64,000 bases of DNA. It comes from Thermogemmatispora sp042408965. GTDB lineage: Bacteria > Chloroflexota > Ktedonobacteria > Ktedonobacterales > Ktedonobacteraceae. Location of the stretch: assembly GCA_042408965.1 (NCBI GenBank), contig JBHOQN010000034.1, positions 1-64,000 on the forward strand, written 5' to 3'. The notes under the pieces were generated by a model. That model did no database searches. It was not told the DNA's origin and worked only from the letters and a program-made list of their open reading frames with translations. The position numbers and the translations under genes were made by a program. Shown one piece after another: positions 24,723-33,263 of this stretch (position 1 is its first letter; each line of letters starts with the position of its first letter).

Positions 24723-26678
24723 ATGCTGTTTGAAGGCCTTCGGCTTGCAGATGGTCGCTATTGCCTGACAGCCCTGTTGAAAAAGGGCGGCATGGGCGAG
24801 ATCTATCTCGCGAAAGATGACAGAATAGAGCGCAACGTAGCTATCAAGATCGTCCGCGTGGAAACAACCAGTTTCGCAGACGAAGGTAGCGCCATGAAAG
24901 CCAGGCGGCATTTCCAGCGTGAGCTGAAGGCGATTTCACAGCTCGACCACAAACACATTCTTCCCCTGTACGATTCTGGTGAGGAGGAGTACCACGGCAT
25001 GACGCTGATCTATCTGGTCATGCCCTATCGCCCGGATGGTTCCCTGGCCGACTGGCTCTACCGGCGCAAGAGTTCTCCTCTCGAACCACCACAGGTCGTT
25101 CATCTGATACACCAGGCTGCTGAGGCCCTCCAGCACGCCCACGATCATCACATTATCCATCAGGATGTTAAACCAGCCAATTTTCTTATTCAGGTGGAGG
25201 ACAGGCCAGCCGAGCGTCTGCACCTGCTGCTCAGTGACTTCGGCATCGCGCGTTTCGCCAACGCAACAGCCAGCAGCAGCCTGGCCATTCGCGGAACACC
25301 GCTCTACATGGCTCCCGAACAATGGGAAGATCGGCCTACCTATGCAACTGATCAGTACGCACTGGCTATTATGGCCTACGAACTCCTGGTCGGCCATCCA
25401 CCTTTCCAGGGGAGACCAGAGGTAGTGATGCTACACCATCTGCAAAAGCTGCCAGCCGCTCCGAGCAGCCAGAATACGACGCTCACGCCAGCGCTCGATG
25501 CGGTGCTGCTGCGCGCCCTCGCCAAACGGCCGGAGGACCGCTTTCCCTCTGTTTCAGCCTTCGCTGACGCTCTGTGCGAGGCTGTGAAGACGATGACAAC
25601 CAGCAGCGCTGGCGCAATCGCAGAGCACGTTACCCTGGCTATCAGCGATAGTGAGGCCCTTCACGGGACGCGCCGCACCCTGGAGATCGGTGGTGAGGCT
25701 GTGGACGTCGTTATTCCACCTCATGTGCAGCATGGACAGGTCATACACCTCGTCGGAGAGCGCAGAGCCTCCGCTGGCCAACAAACCGCCCTACCCTTGC
25801 AACTGAAGTTGGAGGTCTTGACGGACACTCCCACAGTACAGGCTCCAGAAGCTAGCTCCCCCACGCTCAACGCTGCCCCAACAGTGCTTGCTCTTCCAGA
25901 AAAGGAGATCCTCATACAGGAAAAGACCATCGCTACCCCTGAACCAGTCAGCTCCACCGCTCACGGCAAGCAGACTCTCTCGCCGCCTGCCAGCGACGGG
26001 AAGTCCAGGCCCGCTCGCCCGAGGACCCGCACCAGCACGATGGTCTTTCGAGTGATCACGCTGGCCCTCCTCCTACTGATGCTGACAGGCGGCTCAGGCT
26101 GGCTACTCTATCAGAGTGGACGGCTGCATTCACTGGACACATCGCAGCATGGTCACCAGAACGCCACCGCTACAGCTCAGGCCCGGCTCAGCAGCAACGC
26201 CACCGCTACAGCTCAGGCCCAGCTCAGCAGCAACGCCACCGCTACAGCCATCGCAAGCTTGCCTCAATTGAGCATCGATAAAGAGAAACTGGCGGCCAGT
26301 GCCGGCAACAGTAGTGATGACTGCAGCTACTCCAGTTCCGCTCTGGTGCTTAACGATCATACCTACGCTGGCTGGTCCTGCCCGCTGACGCTCAGCAACA
26401 GCGGCAGTCAGAACCTCAACTGGTCGTCTCAGACCGCCAGCGCCGTCGGCAGCAGGTCCTCAGGAGAATCGGGCTGGCTGAACATATGGTCAGGCTCGCT
26501 GGACGCAGGAGACGTTGCTGTCTTCCCGACAAATGGCACGATCCAGCCGAATGGAACGCAGTCGGTAACCGTGATCGTCATTGATTCTAGCGACGGCACG
26601 TCCTGCCCTGCTACAGGGTACGATATCACATTTAGCGGCCCAGCCAATGAGATCAGCGTTGAATGGGGATGCAGCTAG
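24723..26678 (+). CDS. Transmembrane Ser/Thr protein kinase with DnaJ-C-like module and extracellular domain
   Basis: 651 residues. The Hanks-type kinase domain (about 12-290) has a glycine loop KKGGMGEIY whose first glycine is replaced by Lys, catalytic Lys42, HQDVKPANF (Asp148; HQD rather than HRD), DFG at 172-174 and MAPEQW. Residues about 302-366 (SDSEALHGTRRTLEIGGEAV ... IPPHVQHGQVIHLVGE) match the DnaJ C-terminal peptide-binding fold. One membrane helix (about 441-463) leads to a NATATAQA linker and a cysteine-containing beta-rich external domain. It probably senses an external signal and phosphorylates cytosolic targets. AGGAG lies 15 bases upstream. It is paralogous to the next gene. 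Confidence 0.88.
   Translation: MLFEGLRLADGRYCLTALLKKGGMGEIYLAKDDRIERNVAIKIVRVETTSFADEGSAMKARRHFQRELKAISQLDHKHILPLYDSGEEEYHGMTLIYLVMPYRPDGSLADWLYRRKSSPLEPPQVVHLIHQAAEALQHAHDHHIIHQDVKPANFLIQVEDRPAERLHLLLSDFGIARFANATASSSLAIRGTPLYMAPEQWEDRPTYATDQYALAIMAYELLVGHPPFQGRPEVVMLHHLQKLPAAPSSQNTTLTPALDAVLLRALAKRPEDRFPSVSAFADALCEAVKTMTTSSAGAIAEHVTLAISDSEALHGTRRTLEIGGEAVDVVIPPHVQHGQVIHLVGERRASAGQQTALPLQLKLEVLTDTPTVQAPEASSPTLNAAPTVLALPEKEILIQEKTIATPEPVSSTAHGKQTLSPPASDGKSRPARPRTRTSTMVFRVITLALLLLMLTGGSGWLLYQSGRLHSLDTSQHGHQNATATAQARLSSNATATAQAQLSSNATATAIASLPQLSIDKEKLAASAGNSSDDCSYSSSALVLNDHTYAGWSCPLTLSNSGSQNLNWSSQTASAVGSRSSGESGWLNIWSGSLDAGDVAVFPTNGTIQPNGTQSVTVIVIDSSDGTSCPATGYDITFSGPANEISVEWGCS
26160..26252 (+). 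repeat. 36-bp tandem repeat in kinase 1 linker
   Basis: A 36-bp unit starting AACGCCACCGCTACAG recurs at 26160, 26196 and 26232 (the last partial). It encodes the NATATAQA-type stalk outside the membrane. Confidence 0.85.
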
Positions 26679-26694
26679 TGCGCCAGAGGAGACT

Positions 26695-26726
26695 GGAGCA
26701 ATCCGAGAGCCAGGCTCGGCTGCTCC
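26695..26726 (+). terminator. Hairpin after kinase 1
   Basis: GGAGCA...TGCTCC (26695-26700, 26721-26726) encloses CCGAG...CTCGG (26703-26707, 26715-26719). No U tract follows, so the role is tentative. Confidence 0.35.
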
Positions 26727-26837
26727 CAGCATCAGCGGCTAAAAATACTCTCCTCCCGCGTTTATCACAAAGCAGGCAAACTCGATCGCTTACACACAGG
26801 CTCCTCCTGACAGAGTCCAGAAGCGTTGTCCCGGCTA

Positions 26838-26866
26838 TTTTCACCTAGGCAAGGATGTGCTATAGT
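26838..26866 (+). promoter_or_regulatory. Extended -10 promoter of kinase 2
   Basis: TTTTCA (26838-26843), 17 bp, TATAGT (26861-26866) preceded directly by TGC. The leader is about 90 nt. It implies that the second kinase is transcribed separately from the first. Confidence 0.5.
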
Positions 26867-26960
26867 AAGCGTTGCCATCATAGCACATTTTCGGAAGGCA
26901 TAAGCAGCCCGATCGGAGAAAAACAACAATAGACCGGGCCTGGAGAAAGCGGGGAAGACA

Positions 26961-29147
26961 ATGCCATTCGAGGGTTTACAACTGGCGTTTGGCCGCTACC
27001 ATCTCATACGTCTGCTGGGCAGTGGTGGCATGGGTGAGGTCTACCTGGCTGAGGATACGCGCATTGCCCGCCAGGTAGCCATCAAGATCGTCCGCACGGA
27101 ACTCACTCCCTATCCGAACGCCAGTACGATACAACACGCCAGGCAGCTCTTCGAGCGTGAGATGAAGGCCATCTCGATGCTCGACCATCCGCATATTCTG
27201 CCCCTCTATGATTATGGCGAAGAGGAATTTCAGGGGACGCCGCTCATCTATATGGTGATGCCCTACCGCCCGGAAGGCTCGCTGGCTGGCTGGCTGCGCC
27301 AGCATGAGGAGGAGGGCCTCCTGGCGCCGCCCGACGTCGCCGCTCTGATCAGCCAGGCTGCCGATGCCCTGCAACACGCGCATGACCACCAGCTCATCCA
27401 CCAGGATGTGAAGCCCTCGAATTTCTTGATCCGCCTGCGCCCGGACCAGCCCCAGCGCCCGGACCTCTTCCTCACGGACTTCGGGATCGCGCGCTTCACT
27501 GGCTCAACCTCGAACACGAGTCAGACCATCCGCGGGACGCCAACCTATATGGCTCCTGAGCAGTGGGAGGGCCACCCTACCTATGCCACTGATCAGTACG
27601 CCCTGGCCATTATGGCCTACGAGCTGCTGGTCGGGCACCCGCCGTTCCAGGGTGGACCGGGGCCGATGATGTACCAGCACCTGCAGAAGGTGCCCGCGGC
27701 GCCCAGCAGCCAGAACCCGGCCCTTACGCCGGCGATCGACGTTGTGCTGCTGCGCGCCCTCGCCAAGCGGCCAGAGGATCGCTTTCCCTCGGTCTCGTCC
27801 TTTGCGCGTGCCCTGGAACAGGCCATTCTGAGCGAGGAGGCGACCATCTCGAGCACACGCCTGGGCACAGGCGCAGGGCCGACCGGCGGCCTGGGGCCGA
27901 TCGAGGCTCCGCTGGCGATCAGCAGTAGCGAGGCCTTCAATGGTGCACGCCGCACGCTGAATGTGGCCGGGGAGGAGCTGGAGGTGACCATTCCTCCGGG
28001 CGTCGTGGATGGGCAGGTGATCTACGTCGAGGGCTGGCGGCGTGGCCGTCCCCACGAGGGACCGGTCAGTCTGCTCCTCAGGCTGGATGTGGTGCCGGAT
28101 GAGCTGCTCGCCAGACGCGCCGGGAGTAGCGCCGATCTCTATCCGACGATGCTCAACAATACGCAAGTGCCGCCCGGCCTCGCCAGGCCGACACGGCCGA
28201 TCGGACCCGCTGAGGCCGACCAGCGCATCGTGCTGGCCGCCCGGGGCGACCTGCAGACCCTCCCAGCCCAGAATATAACCACGGCCTCTCCCTGGACACC
28301 AGCCCCTCCTGGCAGCGGCACCTGGCAGCAACTGGGCGAGCCTCCGGGACGGCAGCAGAGCGGCGCCAGCGGCCTGAAGGTCATCTTCTTCGTGCTGCTC
28401 GCCCTGCTCATCATGAGCAGCGCCGGCCTGCTCTACTACTTCCTGGTGGCCAGCGGCCCCTCGTCGAATAACAACAATACGAACACAAATCTCAGCGCCA
28501 GCCTGACCGCCACGGCGGCGGCCAACAACGCCACGGCCCAGGCTCAGGCCAATAACAATGCCACAGCTACAGCCCAGACCCAGGCCAGCGCCACCGCTCA
28601 GGCCCAGGCCCAGGCCACGGCTACGGCGCAAACGCAGGCTCAGGCCCAGGCTACGGCCACCGCTCAGGCTCAAGCCACGGCCACCGCTCAGGCCCAGCAG
28701 ACCGCCACGGCTCAGGCCACTCCGCCACAGCTGAGCGTCGATAAAACCAGCCTCCAGGCCCACGCTGGCAGCAGCACGGACGACTGTAGCTACACGACGG
28801 TCAGCGTTAAGAATATCTCCGCGCCGGCCTGGTCCTGCGCCCTGACGCTGAGTAATCAGGGCTTCCAGAACCTGAACTGGGCCTCCAGCGTCTCGGCAAC
28901 GGCCACGCAGGGCCATACCTTCCTGGCCGACGCCGCCGGCCTGCTGACGCCGCTCCAGCCGAAGAAGCCGCAGGTCACCGGCGTCTACGTCTCGCCGGCG
29001 AGCGGCTCCATCGCCGCCCAGGGTACGCAGCAGGTGACGCTAATCATCCTCGATACCTCGCATGGCACCTCCTGCCCACTGACGGGCTATAGCGTGACCT
29101 TCACCGGCCCGGCCAACACCGTCATCGTCCACTGGAGCTGCGGATAA
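26961..29147 (+). CDS. Transmembrane Ser/Thr protein kinase with DnaJ-C-like module (paralogue)
   Basis: 728 residues with the same plan as the preceding kinase. The kinase domain (about 12-290) has an intact glycine loop GSGGMGEVY, Lys42, HQDVKPSNF (Asp149), DFG 173-175 and MAPEQW. A DnaJ C-terminal-like segment lies at about 316-378 (SSSEAFNGARRTLNV, VTIPPGVVDGQVIYVEGW). A membrane helix (472-496) is followed by a long AQATATAQ-repeat stalk and a C-terminal domain with cysteines in DDCSYTT, PAWSCALTL and GTSCPLTG, positions conserved in kinase 1. GGGGAAG lies before the ATG. Tandem duplication is the simplest origin, with the promoter-proximal gap (282 bp) allowing separate control. Confidence 0.9.
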   Translation: MPFEGLQLAFGRYHLIRLLGSGGMGEVYLAEDTRIARQVAIKIVRTELTPYPNASTIQHARQLFEREMKAISMLDHPHILPLYDYGEEEFQGTPLIYMVMPYRPEGSLAGWLRQHEEEGLLAPPDVAALISQAADALQHAHDHQLIHQDVKPSNFLIRLRPDQPQRPDLFLTDFGIARFTGSTSNTSQTIRGTPTYMAPEQWEGHPTYATDQYALAIMAYELLVGHPPFQGGPGPMMYQHLQKVPAAPSSQNPALTPAIDVVLLRALAKRPEDRFPSVSSFARALEQAILSEEATISSTRLGTGAGPTGGLGPIEAPLAISSSEAFNGARRTLNVAGEELEVTIPPGVVDGQVIYVEGWRRGRPHEGPVSLLLRLDVVPDELLARRAGSSADLYPTMLNNTQVPPGLARPTRPIGPAEADQRIVLAARGDLQTLPAQNITTASPWTPAPPGSGTWQQLGEPPGRQQSGASGLKVIFFVLLALLIMSSAGLLYYFLVASGPSSNNNNTNTNLSASLTATAAANNATAQAQANNNATATAQTQASATAQAQAQATATAQTQAQAQATATAQAQATATAQAQQTATAQATPPQLSVDKTSLQAHAGSSTDDCSYTTVSVKNISAPAWSCALTLSNQGFQNLNWASSVSATATQGHTFLADAAGLLTPLQPKKPQVTGVYVSPASGSIAAQGTQQVTLIILDTSHGTSCPLTGYSVTFTGPANTVIVHWSCG
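28500..28722 (+). repeat. Low-complexity ATAQ-coding repeat in kinase 2
   Basis: Imperfect repeats of GCCACGGCTACGGCCCAG-like units encode an (A-Q-A-x-A-T-A-T) stalk between the membrane helix and the external domain. It is prone to length change by slippage or recombination. Confidence 0.8.
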
Positions 29148-29171
29148 GCGCCAGCTCCCAGCGTCGAGCGC

Positions 29172-29201
29172 GGTGTGAGAGAGGTGTACCTCTCTCGCAC
29201 C
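29172..29201 (+). terminator. 13-bp hairpin after kinase 2
   Basis: GGTGTGAGAGAGG (29172-29184) pairs with CCTCTCTCGCACC (29189-29201), with one G-U pair, around TGTA, 24 bp after the stop. No clear U tract follows. Confidence 0.5.
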
Positions 29202-29574
29202 GCCACACGCTTTCTCATCCACCAGAAACGGTGGCCCGCGACGTTGAAATCTCGAGCAGGCATGGCACGGGCCAGCAGCAGCATCTGCACTGCCGGTCTT
29301 GCCAGGTAACAACCTGGATTCGATACTGAAGCAGACAGAGCCTTGTTCAGGCGCATCACTTGCATGCTGCCGGAGAGGTCGTGGCGGGTGGCTTCCACGA
29401 GCGAGTGAGCGAGTGCCGTGGCCAAACCGGCAGTGCGGAAGAGGACGGGCTGCCCGCTGAGCCAGGTCGCCCGCTTGCATGAGCAGCGTCCTCCCGGCGG
29501 CTCATAGCTCAGCGCTTCAGTGTCAATACCCTGTGCAGTTTTTTTGATGTGAGAGGAAGAAAAGGAGCGACTCA
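29202..29574. other. Intergenic region between kinase 2 and ybjN-like gene
   Basis: No gene supported; minus-strand frames here overlap the kinase 3' end and lack ribosome binding sites. A T7 run lies at 29539-29545, before the ybjN-like Shine-Dalgarno sequence. Confidence 0.4.
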
Positions 29575-30018
29575 ATGGCCACTGTGCAACCGTTCTCCTA
29601 CAGCATGATTGAAGCCTTTCTCAGCAGCCGCGGCTATCGCTTCCTCAGGGATCAGGACAACGACTTTGTCCTCCAGTTCCGCTACGACGACGAGACCGAC
29701 AGCGAACTGACGTTTTACCTGATGGTGCAGGGTCAGAGACGCGACATCTATTGCATTCTCTGCCACTCGACCAAACGCATCGCCAGCGAGGACTGGGCCC
29801 GGGTGATCATGCTCTGTAATACCTGGAACCTCGAGCGCCGCTGGCCCAAGGCCTACCTGCGCGTGAATGAGCAGCAGTCCCACGGCGAGGTCATTCTGGA
29901 GGAGAATCTGGATCTGGAGCAGGGCATCCACCAGGAGCTGCTCAATGACTTCTCCGCCACAGCCATCGCCGCTAGCTTCGCGTTCTGGAAGTGGATGCAT
30001 CAGGATAATGGCGTCTGA
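29575..30018 (+). CDS. YbjN-family protein (type III chaperone-like fold)
   Basis: 147 residues. The pattern MIEAFLSSRGYRFLRDQDND, then strands such as ELTFYLMVQG and DIYCILCHSTKRI, and the C-terminal helix after LEENLDLEQGI, match the YbjN/DUF1790 fold related to type III secretion chaperones. These cytosolic proteins are thought to modulate other proteins' activity; the partner here is unknown. ATG with AAGGAG seven bases upstream. Its position after two kinases is suggestive, but no link is proven. Confidence 0.75.
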   Translation: MATVQPFSYSMIEAFLSSRGYRFLRDQDNDFVLQFRYDDETDSELTFYLMVQGQRRDIYCILCHSTKRIASEDWARVIMLCNTWNLERRWPKAYLRVNEQQSHGEVILEENLDLEQGIHQELLNDFSATAIAASFAFWKWMHQDNGV

Positions 30019-30166
30019 CGCGCCGCCGTCTGTCAGTCTCTACCTGATCTCCAGCAGCGCCGCCAGCGTCAGACCCCGGCGGCGAGCAGGAGCTGCAGAT
30101 CTGCCCCGTCATCACAGTGGTGGCGAGCAGCCGCAGCGCCGTCCGGTTTTCTTCTCGTTTTCCCCC

Positions 30167-30196
30167 TTGACAATATACATATACATATATTATACT
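30167..30196 (+). promoter_or_regulatory. Promoter of the EXLDI gene with AT-repeat spacer
   Basis: Perfect TTGACA (30167-30172), 18 bp, TATACT (30191-30196). The spacer is an ATATAC/ATATAT run, so it is locally very AT-rich. Confidence 0.75.
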
Positions 30197-30204
30197 GACC
30201 TGCG

Positions 30205-30226
30205 TATACGTAGCACTATACGTAGT
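30205..30226 (+). promoter_or_regulatory. Putative operator: TATACGTAG direct repeats at the transcription start
   Basis: TATACGTAG occurs at 30205-30213 and again at 30218-30226, a period of 13 bp. The first copy sits on the predicted start site of the promoter at 30167. Short direct repeats at such a spacing suit ribbon-helix-helix repressors, and the downstream protein has such an N-terminus. Confidence 0.5.
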
Positions 30227-30299
30227 TCTGCGTCTCTGCGACAGCCTTCTGGCGCAGAACCCGGCTCCAGACCAGGGCCAGATATCGAAGGTACCAGAG

Positions 30300-30827
30300 A
30301 TGCCCAATCGAACCATCTATGTAGCAGACGCCGACCTTCCCATCTTTGAGAAGGCTCAGCGTCTGGCAGGAGGGAATCTTTCGGCCACCATCGTAGCAGC
30401 GCTGCGGCGCTTTGTGGAGCGCGAAGAGGCGCGCCAGGCCGGTTTTGAAGAGGTGACCGTCAGGGTCGGCAGCACGGCGCGCCTGGAGAAGCGCTTCTGG
30501 GGACGTCTGCTGGTGCGGGGACGTATGCGCACGGCTCCCACCTCCAGAGCGGACGATGCCAGGATCATCACCTACCAGGTCTATCGAACTCGCAAGGGGA
30601 ACCTCGCCGTCTATATTCGCGAGAGTCCCGACTGGAGCGTCTGGCAGGACCGCTCTGCCTGGAGGAGGCACCGGTCCTGGTGGCCCCAGGACTACGACCA
30701 TCGGCTGGAGGTCTACAGCACCCTGGAGGAACTACAGGCGCACGTGCCCGAGGAGCTATACGAGGCGCTCACGCAGGTTATTCACAGCGAGGAGAGCGAT
30801 GATGGAACGGAGTTTCTTGACATTTAG
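30300..30827 (+). CDS. EXLDI-family protein with ribbon-helix-helix-like N-terminus
   Basis: 175 residues ending TEFLDI, the E-x-L-D-I-type C-terminal signature of the EXLDI family (here E-F-L-D-I). The N-terminus (RTIYVADADLPIFEKAQ, then a helix to about residue 45) looks like a CopG/MetJ ribbon-helix-helix DNA-binding unit. The middle is a beta-rich domain containing YRTRKGNLAVYIRE. Biochemical function is not established. GAAGG lies eight bases before the ATG. The gene precedes an ABC-2 exporter pair (181 bp away), fitting a model in which it regulates itself and perhaps the exporter. Confidence 0.75.
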   Translation: MPNRTIYVADADLPIFEKAQRLAGGNLSATIVAALRRFVEREEARQAGFEEVTVRVGSTARLEKRFWGRLLVRGRMRTAPTSRADDARIITYQVYRTRKGNLAVYIRESPDWSVWQDRSAWRRHRSWWPQDYDHRLEVYSTLEELQAHVPEELYEALTQVIHSEESDDGTEFLDI

Positions 30828-31008
30828 GGCGCGCCTCCGCTTTTCCACAGCGGCACAAGAAGAGATTACAACTGGTTGATTGATTCACTGGCCGACGATC
30901 ACCCTCAGATCTCTCAGCAGCGGGCTGCTATCGCAGCCTTCTGGGGGCTGTTTGCGCCGTTTTGAGGGCTGACTCGAAAGGTGCCAGAAAGAAAGTGAGT
31001 ACACGTGT

Positions 31009-32049
31009 ATGACTGTCAATGCTCCCCAATCCTCGACCATCGCTGAAGAAGGGCAGCAGGCGCTGGCCATCGAGGTGCGCGATCTCGCCAAGCGCTACCC
31101 AAACAGCAACGTCAACGCCGTGGATGGGATCTCGTTCAGCGTGAGGCGCGGCGAGATCTTCGGTCTGCTGGGACCTAACGGGGCCGGGAAAACGACGACT
31201 ATCGGCATTCTGACCACCAGCGTGGTTCCGACGGGCGGCACCGCGCGCATCATGGGCATCGACGTGGCACGCGATCCCATGAGCGTCAAGCAGCGGATCG
31301 CCGTGGTGCCGCAGCGTAGCAACCTGGACCAGAGCCTGCGCGCGCGCGAGATTCTGACCTTCCACGCCGCCTACCACGGGGTGCCCCGCGCCGAGCGCGA
31401 GGCGCGCGCCGATGCCCTGCTGGAGGAGCTGGGCCTTGGCGGACGCGGCAGGGAGAAGATCGGCTGGTACTCAGGCGGCATGGCGCAGCGCCTGATGCTG
31501 GCCCGCGCCCTGATGCACTCACCGGACGTGCTCTTCCTCGACGAGCCGACCAACAGCCTCGATCCGCAGGCGCGGCTCTTCTTGTGGGACCGCATCCGCG
31601 CGATGCACGAGCGCGGGGTCACCATCCTGCTGACCACCCACGACATGGATGAGGCCGAGCAGCTCTGCGAGCGGATCGCCATCATGGACCACGGCCACGT
31701 GCTGGTTCTCGACACGCCCGACAACCTCAAGAAGATCGTGCCCGGCGGCACACGCCTGGAGCTGCGCGTACGCGAGCGCCAGCGCACAGCCGGCGACGGC
31801 GATCCGCTGCGGGAGGCGCTGGCCCGCCTGCCCGGCTCGCCTCGGGTCGAGGAGATCTCCGGCGGAGAGAACGGCGACGGCGAAGACACGCGCACCTTCC
31901 GCCTCTACTGCGAGGAGGCCAGCGAACTGACGGTGGCGGCCACACAGCTTGTCATTGAGTCCGGCGCCGAGCTGCGCGACCTGCATGTGGCTCGCCCAAG
32001 CCTTGAAGATGTCTTCATCTACCTGACGGGGAGGAACCTACGCTCATGA
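31009..32049 (+). CDS. ABC-2 type exporter ATP-binding subunit (DrrA-like)
   Basis: 346 residues. Walker A GPNGAGKTTT, the signature YSGGMAQRL, Walker B VLFLDEPTNSLDP and the H-loop TTHDMDEAEQL are intact. The C-terminal 100 residues are the accessory domain seen in daunorubicin-resistance DrrA proteins. It energises the permease encoded next, which starts four bases before this gene ends (ATGA overlap). The substrate is unknown; drugs, lipids or polymers are all possible. The Shine-Dalgarno sequence is weak. Confidence 0.93.
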   Translation: MTVNAPQSSTIAEEGQQALAIEVRDLAKRYPNSNVNAVDGISFSVRRGEIFGLLGPNGAGKTTTIGILTTSVVPTGGTARIMGIDVARDPMSVKQRIAVVPQRSNLDQSLRAREILTFHAAYHGVPRAEREARADALLEELGLGGRGREKIGWYSGGMAQRLMLARALMHSPDVLFLDEPTNSLDPQARLFLWDRIRAMHERGVTILLTTHDMDEAEQLCERIAIMDHGHVLVLDTPDNLKKIVPGGTRLELRVRERQRTAGDGDPLREALARLPGSPRVEEISGGENGDGEDTRTFRLYCEEASELTVAATQLVIESGAELRDLHVARPSLEDVFIYLTGRNLRS

Positions 32050-32921
32050 CTACCGAAACCTCGCTCCAGACGCCGAAACCAGAGACGCCCCTGAAGGGAA
32101 CCGCGGCCAGAGCCGCGCAGCAGTCCCCTTTTGTCACGGCTACAAAGGCCTTCTTCGCGATCCTGCGCCGCGACCTCGTGGTGACCGGCCGCGAGTTCAT
32201 CGCCTTCCTGCTTCAGGTGCTGCTGCAGCCGCTCTTCTTCCTGTTCATCTTCGGGAAAGTCCTGCCCTCCATTGGCGCCGCTCAGCAGGGCTACGCGGCT
32301 CTCCTGCTGCCAGGCATCGTCGGCCTGACTGTGGTGACGACGGCGCTACAGGGCGTGACGCTCCCGCTGGTGCTGGACCTGGGCTACGGGCGTGAGATCG
32401 ACGACCGCCTGCTGGCGCCGCTTCCCATCAGCCTGGTGGCCGTGGAGAAGGTGCTCTTCGCCGCCCTGCGTGGCCTGATCGCCGGCAGCATCATCTTTCC
32501 GCTGGCCTACTGGATCCTCGGCAGCAGCTATAGCGTGCGCACCGATGCTATCGGGACGATCATCGGCATCATGGTGCTGACAGCCCTGGCTGGCGCCACG
32601 CTCGGCCTGACCATCGGGACGCTGGTGAAGCCAGAGCAGATCGGTCTGATGTTCTCTCTGATCTTTACGCCGCTGCTCTTCACGGGATGCACGTACTACC
32701 CCTGGGGCCAGCTCGACTCGATCCGCTGGTTCCAGGTGATCACGCTCTTTAATCCGCTGACCTACGCCTCTGAGGGCCTGCGCTACGCGATGGTGCCCGC
32801 CATCCATGGCCACACCCTGCCCACGCTGGCCATCGGCTGGGTCTTGCTCGGCCTGAGTGTGACCTTCATCGGCTTCCTGCTGATCGGCATGCGCACCTTC
32901 CGCCGCGCCGTGGTCAAATGA
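32046..32921 (+). CDS. ABC-2 type exporter permease (DrrB-like)
   Basis: 291 residues. A cytosolic N-terminal stretch is followed by about six membrane helices, e.g. FIAFLLQVLLQPLFFLFIFGKVLP and IGLMFSLIFTPLLFTGCTYYPW. The ABC-2 signature region FTGCTYYPWGQLDSIRWFQ and the following NPLTYASEGLRYAM are typical of DrrB/NodJ permeases. Its translation is coupled to the ATPase gene. Together they form a two-component exporter. Confidence 0.92.
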   Translation: MTTETSLQTPKPETPLKGTAARAAQQSPFVTATKAFFAILRRDLVVTGREFIAFLLQVLLQPLFFLFIFGKVLPSIGAAQQGYAALLLPGIVGLTVVTTALQGVTLPLVLDLGYGREIDDRLLAPLPISLVAVEKVLFAALRGLIAGSIIFPLAYWILGSSYSVRTDAIGTIIGIMVLTALAGATLGLTIGTLVKPEQIGLMFSLIFTPLLFTGCTYYPWGQLDSIRWFQVITLFNPLTYASEGLRYAMVPAIHGHTLPTLAIGWVLLGLSVTFIGFLLIGMRTFRRAVVK

Positions 32922-33263
32922 GAGCTGGCGCGACGCCGCGCTCTGCCGCCAGGCCGTGGCTTGGCCGGTGGGGCGCGGCACGGGCCGGATTGGGGCGGGT
33001 CGCGCTGCTCTCTCCCCTCTCTTGCGCTCGCTGAGGAAGCTACACTGACATAGCCTGCTACAGTCCGCACAACCTTGACGTCTGCCTCGCTCTCCGTTAC
33101 ACTGACAGCGCCATTGAAAAAAGATCCTGATGTATCGATGAACAGCAGCCTGCTCCTATGTGCACAGCGCTCTTCCTCATGGAGTGGAGCAGGCAGCGTC
33201 GATCTCTCTGGAGAGCAGCAGCGCTGCGCTGATAGCGTGCAGCAGAAGTAGAACAGGAGGGCC
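32922..33263 (+). promoter_or_regulatory. Intergenic region with histidine-kinase promoter (33075-33103)
   Basis: TTGACG (33075-33080), 17 bp, TACACT (33098-33103) forms a good promoter about 160 bp before the histidine kinase. No gene is seen in this interval. The first 80 bp are GC-rich with short inverted repeats that could end the ABC operon. Confidence 0.5.

Noticed and set aside
26160..28722. Tandem repeats in the kinases considered as CRISPR-like or minisatellite arrays
   Set aside because: They are in frame and encode the low-complexity stalk. There are no spacers of uniform length, and no cas genes are present.
28500..28722. Collagen-like or adhesin repeat in kinase 2
   Set aside because: The Ala/Thr/Gln pattern has no Gly-X-Y period; it is simply a flexible stalk.
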